Source: Gemmatimonadota bacterium
GTDB lineage: Bacteria > Gemmatimonadota > Gemmatimonadetes > Gemmatimonadales > GWC2-71-9
Reading direction: 5' to 3'
Assembly (NCBI GenBank): GCA_029262195.1
Contig: JAJCZX010000010.1
Span: forward strand, 131,352-195,351
DNA: 64,000 bases
The translations under genes and the position numbers were made by a program. Below, piece after piece: positions 15,885 to 24,663 of this stretch. The notes beneath the pieces are model-generated. The model ran no database searches. It was not told the DNA's origin and saw only the letters and a list, made by a program, of their open reading frames with translations. Every line of letters begins with the position of its first letter. The stretch's first letter is position 1.

Positions 15885-17918
15885 ATGACTACCGCGATTC
15901 GATTCATAACTGATTGGCTACTCGTGGTGGCCGTCGCCACGTTTGCCGCGTGCGGGGGCGATGACCCGATCATGCCAGGCAACGAGCAGAGTCCGGCGAG
16001 GGCGGATCTATCGACTTCTGTGACAGGCCCATCCGAAGCACTTCAGGGTGAATCGGTCACCTACAGTGTCGTTGTGTCCAACGGCGGCCCCGATCGGGCC
16101 ACCGACATAATAGTTACGGACAAGGTCTCGGGCGGTTTTGTTCTGCTTTCGGCGTCGAGTGGCGGTGAGGTAGAGGGCAGCGAGGTGGTGTGGTCCGCTC
16201 TCGAACTCGCCTCCGGCGCTTCGGTCTCGCTGATGTTCACCTTTGAAATGACCGGTACCGGACCCGTTTCGCACATGGCGTCGGCAATCTCCGCGGTTGC
16301 CGATCCCGATCCTGCCAACAACGATGGTTCCGCGGAAAGCGCGTCGATCGTGACCAATGTTGCTTCTGCCGCGGATGTTGTGGCGTCTCTGGATGGCCCC
16401 CAATCCTCGGTCAGCCTGGAGTCCGAGACGTACGCAATCACTGTGCGTAATGATGGTCCATCCGCAGCATCGGGTGTCGTTGCCAGTATAGAGTTGCCCG
16501 CGGGACTGCATGTATCCGCGATTTCCAATAGTGGGACCGCAACTGGTGATTTGATCGAGTGGAATCTCGGTTCGTTGGACGTTGGTTCCGAAGTGTTAGT
16601 GACGGTCGATTTCACAACGCCCGCCATCGGACCGTTCGTCGCACGAGCGAGCGCTGGAAGTGACGTTGAAGATCCCAACTTGTCCAACAATAGAGGTCTT
16701 CAAGGACTCGCACTTACCACGGTCGTGTCGTTCGATCCGGTCTGGACCATCACGGGTGAAACGACGGGAGAGAATTTTGGCTGGGTTATGGAAAACATTG
16801 GTGATGTCAACGGTGATGGCATGAACGATGTTGCAATTACGGCTCCGGGGTTTTCTGGCAATAGAGGGCGAGTGTATGTCAGGTCGGGAGCAACCGGGGA
16901 GGGGCTCTTTGTGCTGGAAGGCATGGTGGCAGGGGAACAGTTCGGTGCCGTTGTTGATGGACCCGGGGATGTTGATGGTGACAACGTACCTGATCTTGTG
17001 GTTGGTGCGCCAGCCAGTTCCAACGGCAGAGCTTACGTGCATTCTGGAGCAGACGGGTCCCTGATCGCGATGTTGGAAGGCGAGACCGCGGGCGACAATT
17101 TCGGGATCGGAATAGGTAGAGTCGGTGACGTGGATGGGGATGGACTCAATGATGTTCTTGTTGGCGCCACCGGTTTCGACGGGACCGGTTTCACGGACAA
17201 CGGTCGCGTTTATTTGTTCTCCTCTGCAACCTGGACGGCTCTATGGACAAAAGAGAGCATCGCCTCCGCCTCAAACTTCGGGCAGGCTCTCAGCGGCTTG
17301 CCCGACACCAACGGAGACGGCGTGCCTGAGGTACTGGTCGGAGCATCACGCGGCCCCGGAGGTGGGAGGATCTATGCGTTCGACGGAGCTTCGGGTGAGG
17401 TCCTGTTCCCGTCAATTGGAGCGCTACCGGGATCCGGTCAATTGGCTCTGTTCTGGCTCGAAGCCATGGGGGACATTAACGCTGATGGTGTAGTCGACTT
17501 TTTCGCCTCGGATATATCCAACACCGTGAACGGAAACGGGACGGGGCGGGCATACGTTTTTTCGGGGACCGATGGATCGGTGATCAACAGCTTTGACGGA
17601 GAACGGGCAGGTGACAACTTCGGCATTGGTAGGAGTGTTGACGACGTAGACGGAGATGGGTTGAGAGATTTGTTTGTCGCTGCATGGTTGAGCAGTGAGG
17701 GGGCAAGTCAGGCGGGGAAGGCGTATGTGTATTCAAGCTCCTCCGGAGCATTGTTACGTGCGTTCACCAGCACAACCCCCGGCCAGAACATGGGCTTTGA
17801 TGCTATCGGCATCGGAGACGTAACCGGCGACGGGCTAACCGACTTCATCATCTCGGGGGGAATTTCCGGGAGCACCCCCGGCACCGCTTATCTCATAGCC
17901 GGAATCCCGGTCAATTAA
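15885..17918 (+). CDS. Secreted lipoprotein with DUF11 repeats and FG-GAP propeller
   Basis: I start at ATG 15885, where GGAGA lies just upstream and the N-terminus becomes a signal peptide ending in a lipobox-like TFAAC. The mature protein has two DUF11/CARDB-like immunoglobulin-fold repeats (about 35-150 and 160-270; for example VVVSNGGPDRATDI and ITVRNDGPSAASG). About six FG-GAP repeats follow with calcium-loop signatures such as DVNGDGMNDV, DVDGDNVPDL and DVDGDGLNDV, which build an integrin-alpha-like seven-bladed propeller. Such proteins are exported or surface proteins in adhesion or matrix binding. No enzyme motif is present. The longer frame back to 15798 has no ribosome site. Confidence 0.85.
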   Translation: MTTAIRFITDWLLVVAVATFAACGGDDPIMPGNEQSPARADLSTSVTGPSEALQGESVTYSVVVSNGGPDRATDIIVTDKVSGGFVLLSASSGGEVEGSEVVWSALELASGASVSLMFTFEMTGTGPVSHMASAISAVADPDPANNDGSAESASIVTNVASAADVVASLDGPQSSVSLESETYAITVRNDGPSAASGVVASIELPAGLHVSAISNSGTATGDLIEWNLGSLDVGSEVLVTVDFTTPAIGPFVARASAGSDVEDPNLSNNRGLQGLALTTVVSFDPVWTITGETTGENFGWVMENIGDVNGDGMNDVAITAPGFSGNRGRVYVRSGATGEGLFVLEGMVAGEQFGAVVDGPGDVDGDNVPDLVVGAPASSNGRAYVHSGADGSLIAMLEGETAGDNFGIGIGRVGDVDGDGLNDVLVGATGFDGTGFTDNGRVYLFSSATWTALWTKESIASASNFGQALSGLPDTNGDGVPEVLVGASRGPGGGRIYAFDGASGEVLFPSIGALPGSGQLALFWLEAMGDINADGVVDFFASDISNTVNGNGTGRAYVFSGTDGSVINSFDGERAGDNFGIGRSVDDVDGDGLRDLFVAAWLSSEGASQAGKAYVYSSSSGALLRAFTSTTPGQNMGFDAIGIGDVTGDGLTDFIISGGISGSTPGTAYLIAGIPVN

Positions 17919-18140
17919 TTCAACGGAGCCTGTCCCAGGGAGGGTTCGGCACAAATAAGGTGATGCCATAAAATATTAATTACCAATGGTTTAGGGGATC
18001 ACCGCTGGCAAAGAACCTACTAAGCATGTTTGCCGGAACCGCTGTCGCTACCGGTGTAGTTCACCGACATGAACTCCGGGGTGGCAGACCCGGCAAACGA
18101 CCTCGCCGCGCTCAGGGCGCGGGGGATGAAAGGACAGACG

Positions 18141-19532
18141 GTGGACAGCAAGAAATTCGCGAAATTGGTTGGTGTGGCTTCAATGTCGGGGCTTGCATGC
18201 GGCGGGGGGATGATCGACCCCCCACCCCCCAGTGCGGGAACACTTTTTTCGATTGAAGTGGCGGCTACGGCTGATCTAATGAAGTCCACGGGCGATGTGT
18301 CGCAATTGACGGCCACCGGGAAGGACGCGTCGGGGTTGGACGTGGAGGCGGACTTCGAATGGACAAGTTCGGATGAAGGGGTGGTTGAGCTTGTAACAAA
18401 CGCCAGTAGTTCGAGTCGTGTCACTGGCAGGGCGGTCGAAAACGGAACCGCTGAGATTCGGGTCGCTTCGGGTTCGGTAAGCGCTACTGTGAACATCACT
18501 GTAGCTCGGGAAATAGCCACAGTATCCGTAACCCCGAATGATGGTGTGGTTGAATTCGCTGGCGACACTGCCGCGTTTGCGGCTGCGTTCGCGGATGCCC
18601 GAGACAATCCGATCACCGGCGCTACAGTCCAATGGAGTTCTTCTGATGATGGAGTCGCAACCGTAGACGCAAACGGTTTTGTTACCGCCACCGGGTTTGG
18701 GAGAGCGGTTGTCACTGCGACGGTTGGGCAGGCTTCGCGGGATGTGGTATTCGAGGTGGTTGGTGATCAATTCTTCTTGAGCAACGGAACGAAACTTCGC
18801 TATGATATCGACCTCCCTGATTCCAGTGGAGGTCCTTTCCCTGCAGTGGTGTGGATTCACGGTTCCGGTATGCTGAACCGCAATACCCAAAGGATCGGAA
18901 CCGATCCCCTCGTGCCCCGGGGTCTGGCAGCATTTCGCTACGACAAACGAGGCGTCGGTGCCTCGGGTGGAAATTTCTTTAACCCCGGGGACAGCGCGTC
19001 GATGGCGATTCTGGCCAAAGACGCTGCAGCGGCTGTCAGATTCCTCGCGAACTTCCCTCAGATAGACCAGGCCAGGATTGGTGTGTTTGGTAACAGCCAG
19101 GGCGGGTGGATTGCCCCCCTGGCCGCGGCGTTCGAGAGCCAGATTTCTTTCATGATGATGTGGTCTGGTACGACGGTAAGCCTCGGTCTTGAGGCTTTCT
19201 ACAGCAGTCTCGCCGAGGGTACACAAACTCCTCTGGATATCGTTTACCCCCAACTCTCCAATTTCGCCGGGCGCGATTTTTTCGATCCCGGCTTTGTGCT
19301 GGCGAATATCGATATCCCAGGGTTCTGGATTCTTGGCGGTATGGATCGGAGCATACCGTCGCGGCTGGATACGCTAAACCTCCGCAACCTGGAGGCCCAG
19401 GGACACGACTACGAATTCAAGTGGTTCCCGACCGCGCGGCACGATCTCCGAGACAACGACACTCAAATGGGGCCGTTCTTACCTGTGTGGGATGAGTACG
19501 AGGCGTGGTTGCAGAGAAAAGGAATTCTGTAG
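18141..19532 (+). CDS. Exported Big2-domain alpha/beta hydrolase
   Basis: I favour GTG 18141, which has AAGGA 6 bases upstream; the in-frame ATG at 18126 is an alternative. The N-terminus is a lysine-rich signal peptide ending SGLAC, a probable lipobox. Two Big2-like immunoglobulin repeats follow, with family phrases such as FEWTSSDEGVV and VQWSSSDDGVATVDANG. The C-terminal 250 residues are an alpha/beta hydrolase with the oxyanion region VVWIHGSG, the nucleophile elbow GNSQGG and a late His in ARHDLRDND. This matches secreted dienelactone-hydrolase or acyl-peptidase-like enzymes. The fusion of surface Big2 domains to a hydrolase suggests an enzyme displayed on the envelope; its substrate is not deducible. 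Confidence 0.85.
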   Translation: MDSKKFAKLVGVASMSGLACGGGMIDPPPPSAGTLFSIEVAATADLMKSTGDVSQLTATGKDASGLDVEADFEWTSSDEGVVELVTNASSSSRVTGRAVENGTAEIRVASGSVSATVNITVAREIATVSVTPNDGVVEFAGDTAAFAAAFADARDNPITGATVQWSSSDDGVATVDANGFVTATGFGRAVVTATVGQASRDVVFEVVGDQFFLSNGTKLRYDIDLPDSSGGPFPAVVWIHGSGMLNRNTQRIGTDPLVPRGLAAFRYDKRGVGASGGNFFNPGDSASMAILAKDAAAAVRFLANFPQIDQARIGVFGNSQGGWIAPLAAAFESQISFMMMWSGTTVSLGLEAFYSSLAEGTQTPLDIVYPQLSNFAGRDFFDPGFVLANIDIPGFWILGGMDRSIPSRLDTLNLRNLEAQGHDYEFKWFPTARHDLRDNDTQMGPFLPVWDEYEAWLQRKGIL

Positions 19533-19590
19533 AGTTCGGATGGCAAAAGGCTGATATGCGTCAGCGTAATGGTCGCCCGGGTTTGGTGGG

Positions 19591-19971
19591 CTAGTCGCAG
19601 CCAACTTCCCCCGCTTCGGTTGCCGGGGCGGCGGTCGGGGCCGTTCCGATGAACACGGCGCAGGTTTTGGATGAAGCCGAATGAGACGAGGTGGCACTCC
19701 AGCCCTGTGCCGTCACGGATGAAACGGCTAGCGTGACCCCCTGGGACACCTGAGCGGTCAGATCCGCGAGGGAGCTGGTGAATGTAACATTGTTCGCGTG
19801 AAAGTTCTCCTGCGAAACTACCAAATTGCGCAAATCTGATTTCATCGTCGCAACAAAGGCTTTTTCTTTGTTGGAATTCAACATTGGCATTATGATGGCG
19901 GCGAGCAGCCCGATGATCAACATCACCATCAGAAGCTCGATAAGAGTGAAACCGTTTCTATTCTGAGCCAT
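19591..19971 (-). CDS. Type IV pilin-like protein
   Basis: The start is ATG 19971, with GAGGA 5 bases upstream. The 126-residue product has the class III prepilin signature: a short basic leader cleaved before Phe in G|FTLIELLMVM, with Glu at position 5 of the mature protein, and then a long hydrophobic helix (to about residue 30). The rest is a small globular domain with two Cys (SKTC near the middle and GEVGC near the end) that could form the pilin disulfide loop. No pilus assembly or prepilin peptidase gene is nearby, so it depends on genes elsewhere. It follows the Nap operon on the same strand after 78 bases but need not belong to it. Confidence 0.9.
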   Translation of the reverse strand: MAQNRNGFTLIELLMVMLIIGLLAAIIMPMLNSNKEKAFVATMKSDLRNLVVSQENFHANNVTFTSSLADLTAQVSQGVTLAVSSVTAQGWSATSSHSASSKTCAVFIGTAPTAAPATEAGEVGCD

Positions 19972-20049
19972 CCGTTCCTCGTCCGACTGTGTGTAGAACG
20001 GTAACTTACTTAAAAAAAGTCGTTTTGCCCACGATGCCACTGGAAGCGG

Positions 20050-20619
20050 CTATTCCACGCCTGCAGTATTCGGTGGTACGAAACTCCGGGTCACGGCTAC
20101 CTCGACGTGGCATTGTTTGCAGTTTTCCCTTTCTGGATGTTCTGAAACAATGTCAGTTCGTGCAGCCGGGCCGGTGTGGCATGCGACGCAATTTTCTCGC
20201 ATCTGCAATCGATGCGGCATCGTTGGAGGAGCACCGTCGGTTGCACGGGCGCCGCTACGAGGTGCCTGTGCCACACCCACAAACGAGTTGCCAACGAACT
20301 GCGCCCCGGTAACGGCGAACACGTGGCACTGTCTACAGCGAGCCGTCTCACCGACCCCGGAGGTTTCGTTGTGGGGTTGAGCCGGAGCATAACCGAGCCC
20401 GGGTACGTTTACCCCTCTCTCGTCGTGGCACTCTGCGCAGGTGGTTCCGAGGTTGTCGTGGGGAATAACGGGAGGTGCTCCATCATAAGCACGACGTGCT
20501 GCCCGTACCTCCGCCGAGCTTGCAGCAATCTCTCTCTCGATCTGCTCGGGTTGGGAGAGGCACGCCGTTACGGCGAGCAGCGACCCGACCGCGAGCGTCA
20601 ACCGCCGTTGCCTGTTCAT
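20050..20619 (-). CDS. Tetraheme NapB-like cytochrome c lipoprotein
   Basis: I start at ATG 20619, which overlaps the NapA stop (ATGA). The 189-residue product has a signal peptide ending VTAC, a likely lipobox. Four heme-binding motifs are present: CAECH, CRQCH, CVACH and CKQCH. Classical NapB, the electron-transfer subunit of periplasmic nitrate reductase, has two hemes. Here two similar halves are visible, each opening with GAPP and an IPH or MPH motif and each carrying two hemes, which suggests a tandem duplication of a diheme unit. The second half, with MRENC, HPERENC and KQCHV, looks most like NapB. It is the last gene of the Rieske-cytb-octaheme-NapA operon and probably passes electrons to NapA. 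Confidence 0.82.
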   Translation of the reverse strand: MNRQRRLTLAVGSLLAVTACLSQPEQIEREIAASSAEVRAARRAYDGAPPVIPHDNLGTTCAECHDERGVNVPGLGYAPAQPHNETSGVGETARCRQCHVFAVTGAQFVGNSFVGVAQAPRSGARATDGAPPTMPHRLQMRENCVACHTGPAARTDIVSEHPERENCKQCHVEVAVTRSFVPPNTAGVE

Positions 20620-22997
20620 GCCAACTCGATGCGCACAGCGCACTTCTTGTAGTCCGGTTCTTTGCTCAGGTTGTCCATGGCGTCAAGCGTGAGGACGTTG
20701 ATCAGGCGGTTCTCGTCGAAGAACGGTACAAACACGGTCCCTCGTGGTGGCCTTCCTCGTCCATCAATCATCGCGGGCAAGTCCACCGTTCCTCGTCGGC
20801 TTGAGACCTTAACCATCGACCCCTCGTTGATTCCCAGGTCGAGCGCATCAGCTCTGTTTACTTCGACATATCCTTGCGGCACAGCCTGATGTAATTGCGG
20901 AATACGTCGTGTCATGGAGCCAGTGTGCCAGTGCTCTAAGGTGCGTCCCGTTGTGAGCCACATCGGGTATTCGTCGTCGGGGACCTCTGCCGGACGGTGA
21001 TAAGGTCGTAGCCAGAACGCGGCTTTCTCGCCGTAATCTTTTGCTTTATAAAAATGCACGCCACTGGATTTCTGGACGTACGGATCGTATCCCGCGGCAT
21101 AGCGATACCGGGTTTCCTTTCCGTCGACCACGGGCCACAGCATGCCGGGCGTTTCTCGAAGTTGCTGGTAGGCGGCTACGTCCTTACCGCGCCCCAGAGT
21201 AAACTCGCGATACTCCTCGTACATCGGTTCGTGCCAATTGTCTTCGGGCCAGGGGAACAAGTGCTCGTACCCCATTCGTTTTGCGACCTGGATAATCTGC
21301 CACGCATCTTCTGTGGCTTCACCCGGAGGTGGCACCATCTGGTTCCAGTGTTGCGTGCGCCTTTCGGTGTTTCCGAATACACCTTCCCTTTCGACCCAGG
21401 CTGCCGACGGCAGGATCAGATCCGCCATCGCGGTTGTGGGAGTGGGATAAATGTCACTGACGATGATGAATCTGTCGTCGTCGTCGGGCCGTTCGGAAAT
21501 CATCCTGTTGAGATTTGGAATCGTCACCCATGGATTCGTAACCTGAATCCACATCACTTTGATGTCGGACCGCGCCAGGGCGCGGAACATGTCCATCGTG
21601 TGGTATCCCGGTCTGGGGTTGATCGTGCCCGCGGGAACATTCCATATATCCTCGGCGATTGCCCGATGAGCATCGACATTAACGTTCATGTCTGCGGGTA
21701 AGCGGTGGGCGAGCGTTCCGACTTCCCGCACCGTTCCACATGCCGATGGTTGCCCGGTGAGACTTAGCGGATTGGATCCCGGGCGGCTAATCTTACCCGT
21801 CAACAGGTGCAGGTCGGTGATGAGGTTGTTCATCCATGTGCCGCGGCTGTGCTGGTTCACACCCATGCACCAGAGACTAACGGTACCGCGACTCTGGTCA
21901 CCATACATTCTTGCCAGAGATCGGATCTGCGCTACGGGTACGCCGGATATTTCGCTGACTCGTGCTGGCGAATAATCTTCCAGGAATCGCTCTAATTCTT
22001 CCAGCGAACTGTTGCGGGCCGTATCTCCGAACCCATATCGCTCGGCCGGTCCGTCTGCCGGATTGGTACTGGTGCCATCTGGTCCCCAGCATCCGAAGCC
22101 GATTTCCTCAATATTTTCGTTCCCGCGTTTGAATATCACGTTCTCACGCACAAACGCTTCGTCCACATCGCCGTTGGCAACCAGCAGATGCAAGATCCCG
22201 TTTGCCAGAGCAAGGTCTGATCCCGGTGTAAACTGGACGTACATGTCTGCGTAGTCAGTCGTTGGAGTACGACGAGTTGCTATGTCGACTATGCGCACCG
22301 AAGGGTTCTTGCGCTTGTTCTCCAGAATTCGGGAATACAGGACCGGGTGCATTTCGGCCATGTTGTTGCCCCAGAGAATGAAGTCGTCTCCTTCTTCGAA
22401 ATCCTCGTAGCAACCCATGGGCTCGTCGCTTTTGAACTGGGTCATGAAACCCACTACGGCGGATGCCATGCAGAGACGGGCGTTGGGGTCAACATTATTC
22501 GAACCCATTCCGGCACGGAAAAACTTACTTGCCGCATATCCGTCGTGAACGGTCCATTGGCCTGAACCATACATGGCCACGCTTCGGTCGCCGTGGGCGT
22601 CGAGGGCTTCGCGGAACTTCGAGGCTATCAGATCGAGGGCTTCATCCCATGAGATTCTGCGGTAGTTAGATCCATCGCGCAGCATGGGGTAACGCAGCCT
22701 GTCTTCTCCGTAGAGAAACCCCGGGAGGTGGTAGCCTTTGACGCAGAGCAACCCTTTGTTAACAGGGCTAGCTTCATCTCCGCGTACGGCCTGAACCACG
22801 CCATCGGCGACACCTACCTGAACTCCGCAGCCGGTACCGCAGAAACGACACGGTGCCTTTTGCCACGTCAGACCTCGTTGGTCGACGTCTCCGGATTCCG
22901 CTACAAGTCGCGCGGCTTCTTCCTGGTCCCTGCACGACACCGCAGCGATCCCCGCGCCCGACCAGGCTAAACTCTTGAGTAGATCTCTTCGTTTCAT
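20616..22997 (-). CDS. napA: Periplasmic nitrate reductase catalytic subunit (NapA-like)
   Basis: This 793-residue molybdopterin oxidoreductase has an N-terminal twin-arginine leader (KRRDLLKSLAWSGAG). The leader ends in AVSC, which could make it a Tat lipoprotein. The [4Fe-4S] ligands are Cys50, Cys53, Cys57 and Cys85, followed by the family Lys87. The molybdenum-ligand Cys is in NARLCMASAV (about Cys176), as in Nap/Nas enzymes. The remaining bis-MGD domains are complete up to the C-terminal FDENRLINVLTLDA region. It reduces nitrate to nitrite in the periplasm. Assimilatory-type or another DMSO-reductase family member is possible, but the NapB-like gene overlapping it supports Nap. NapC, NapD and NapF are not in the window. 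Confidence 0.88.
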   Translation of the reverse strand: MKRRDLLKSLAWSGAGIAAVSCRDQEEAARLVAESGDVDQRGLTWQKAPCRFCGTGCGVQVGVADGVVQAVRGDEASPVNKGLLCVKGYHLPGFLYGEDRLRYPMLRDGSNYRRISWDEALDLIASKFREALDAHGDRSVAMYGSGQWTVHDGYAASKFFRAGMGSNNVDPNARLCMASAVVGFMTQFKSDEPMGCYEDFEEGDDFILWGNNMAEMHPVLYSRILENKRKNPSVRIVDIATRRTPTTDYADMYVQFTPGSDLALANGILHLLVANGDVDEAFVRENVIFKRGNENIEEIGFGCWGPDGTSTNPADGPAERYGFGDTARNSSLEELERFLEDYSPARVSEISGVPVAQIRSLARMYGDQSRGTVSLWCMGVNQHSRGTWMNNLITDLHLLTGKISRPGSNPLSLTGQPSACGTVREVGTLAHRLPADMNVNVDAHRAIAEDIWNVPAGTINPRPGYHTMDMFRALARSDIKVMWIQVTNPWVTIPNLNRMISERPDDDDRFIIVSDIYPTPTTAMADLILPSAAWVEREGVFGNTERRTQHWNQMVPPPGEATEDAWQIIQVAKRMGYEHLFPWPEDNWHEPMYEEYREFTLGRGKDVAAYQQLRETPGMLWPVVDGKETRYRYAAGYDPYVQKSSGVHFYKAKDYGEKAAFWLRPYHRPAEVPDDEYPMWLTTGRTLEHWHTGSMTRRIPQLHQAVPQGYVEVNRADALDLGINEGSMVKVSSRRGTVDLPAMIDGRGRPPRGTVFVPFFDENRLINVLTLDAMDNLSKEPDYKKCAVRIELA

Positions 22998-23019
22998 CTA
23001 ACTGTTCCTCGAGTCATTA

Positions 23020-24651
23020 CTATTGTGCACCACTGCGACCGTATCTGCTTTCCATCGCCTGGCGAATGCGTTCGGCCTGATCGGCTGCACCCTCTTCGAA
23101 CCACGCATGTTCGGGTCGAGAGAGTATCTCATTAATCACGCTGTTTACGGCGCGCCCGGCAGCGCCACCGCGATGTTCCGCTAACTCGCGGGCCTGCGGT
23201 ATCAATGCCATGTAGAAACGCTCAGCTACCTCGTACATCCCGTGCCAGTGGGTGTAGTCCGGCGCCATCATGGCCGCACCGTGCCTGGCGCGGCGTCCTT
23301 CGTGGTGCCACAGGTAGAACCAGGTCCACTCTATCTCTTCATCAAAATTGGTCGGAGTGCGGGCTGTGTTTGACAACAGAGCCGCCATGATTGCCTGGCC
23401 TGGTTTGGCAAATTTTTCGTTATAGAGGATTACCAGGTCGTCGTACTGTTCGTAAAATGAATTGACGTATGAGGGCGTGTGGCAGTTCGAACACACCTCC
23501 TGCATTCGCTCTCTTTTGTCCTGCCAGGTGTCTACCGTGAGCTGTTCTCGCTCAGCGGGGTCGGCACTGCGAACGATTGCGTGATCAATGTCAGTGTCCA
23601 TAGGAACGCTGACGGGAGGACGGTTGGTCCACGAGATACGCTCGCCAGGATCGTGAGTGACGCGCCCACCGTTGCGCAGGTTGCCCGACATGTGACAGGT
23701 GGCGCAGGTTGGCGCTGCCGTGTAATCCTCGCCGAGTACCCACTCTTCTGCGTCGAGATTCATGTCAGCTATTAGATCGCGATAGGCTACGCCGTGCTTC
23801 GACTCCTCATAGATTTCCTTCTGAGGGTGATCGGGTCCGAGGTGGCACTTACCGCAGTTTTCCGGTTGCCGGGCGCGACGCGGCGAAAAGTCATGCCTGC
23901 TGTGACACGCAGAACATGATCCCCTGGAACCGTCGAGGTTCAAGCGACCGATTCCTGTGTTGGGCCACGTGCTTCCGGTCAACACCGGGCGACCGTCTTC
24001 ATCCCTGCGGATTCTCCCGACAGCTTCTCTGTTGGTAGGGATACCGTTTTCGTCAGGTTGCAAATCGTTGACCGTAATGACGGCTCCATCGGAAGCCTCA
24101 AGGGCAACGAGTGAACCGTGACACTGCTGACAGCCACTGTACGCACTTGCCATACCATTGACGAGACCGATATCGCGTCCCGGCGTCGGCGAGTGTGGGT
24201 TGAAGTCAACTCGCGAGCCCTCAACAGTTTCTGCCAGGAAGTTGTCCAACGAGGCAAGTATGTTTCCGCCGGCCGCGTGGTGACTCTGCGCGAACTCCGT
24301 TGCCTCGTGGTCGTGGCAGCGGGAGCAATCTCTCGGAGTTACGATAGTTGCAATTCTCTGACCTTCGTGCATAAATCCATCCGCATCGTCAGGTCCGGCC
24401 TCATGGCAATCGAAACATCCCACGCCGCGTTCCGCGTGAGTGCTCCCGTTCCAATGATCTACGATACCGGGTTGCGATTGTTCGTGACAATCAACGCATC
24501 CCTCGGAGCTTGCTGGCGGATTGACACTGACCTCTCGGAGGCCCGCCTCTTCGGCACGTCGGGCTGATTCGACCCACTGCACGAATATCAGGGAGATCAG
24601 GAAAAGCCCTCCCAGGCCTGCGATTAGCCAGCGTTTTGTTTCAAGTGTCAT
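23020..24651 (-). CDS. Membrane-anchored octaheme cytochrome c of the hydroxylamine oxidoreductase-like family
   Basis: This 543-residue protein has an uncleaved N-terminal membrane helix (about 8-25) and eight CxxCH heme motifs: CVDCH, CFDCH, CSRCH, CQQCH, CSACH, CGKCH, CATCH and CSNCH. The order, the length and the C-terminal block WHHEGRRARHGAAMMAPDY followed by a HWHGMYEVAERFY stretch match the octaheme HAO/OCC family. I could not decide whether the catalytic cross-linking Tyr of true HAO is present, so oxidative or reductive chemistry is open. Its place between cytochrome b and NapA suggests it either relays electrons from the bc-type complex to NapA or reduces nitrite or hydroxylamine made downstream. 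The start is ATG 24651. Confidence 0.88.
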   Translation of the reverse strand: MTLETKRWLIAGLGGLFLISLIFVQWVESARRAEEAGLREVSVNPPASSEGCVDCHEQSQPGIVDHWNGSTHAERGVGCFDCHEAGPDDADGFMHEGQRIATIVTPRDCSRCHDHEATEFAQSHHAAGGNILASLDNFLAETVEGSRVDFNPHSPTPGRDIGLVNGMASAYSGCQQCHGSLVALEASDGAVITVNDLQPDENGIPTNREAVGRIRRDEDGRPVLTGSTWPNTGIGRLNLDGSRGSCSACHSRHDFSPRRARQPENCGKCHLGPDHPQKEIYEESKHGVAYRDLIADMNLDAEEWVLGEDYTAAPTCATCHMSGNLRNGGRVTHDPGERISWTNRPPVSVPMDTDIDHAIVRSADPAEREQLTVDTWQDKRERMQEVCSNCHTPSYVNSFYEQYDDLVILYNEKFAKPGQAIMAALLSNTARTPTNFDEEIEWTWFYLWHHEGRRARHGAAMMAPDYTHWHGMYEVAERFYMALIPQARELAEHRGGAAGRAVNSVINEILSRPEHAWFEEGAADQAERIRQAMESRYGRSGAQ

Positions 24652-24663
24652 TTTTCTCTCTTC

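Noticed and set aside
18276..19253. 325-residue minus-strand frame
   Set aside because: It is fully antisense to the Big2-hydrolase gene, whose signal peptide and catalytic motifs are clear.
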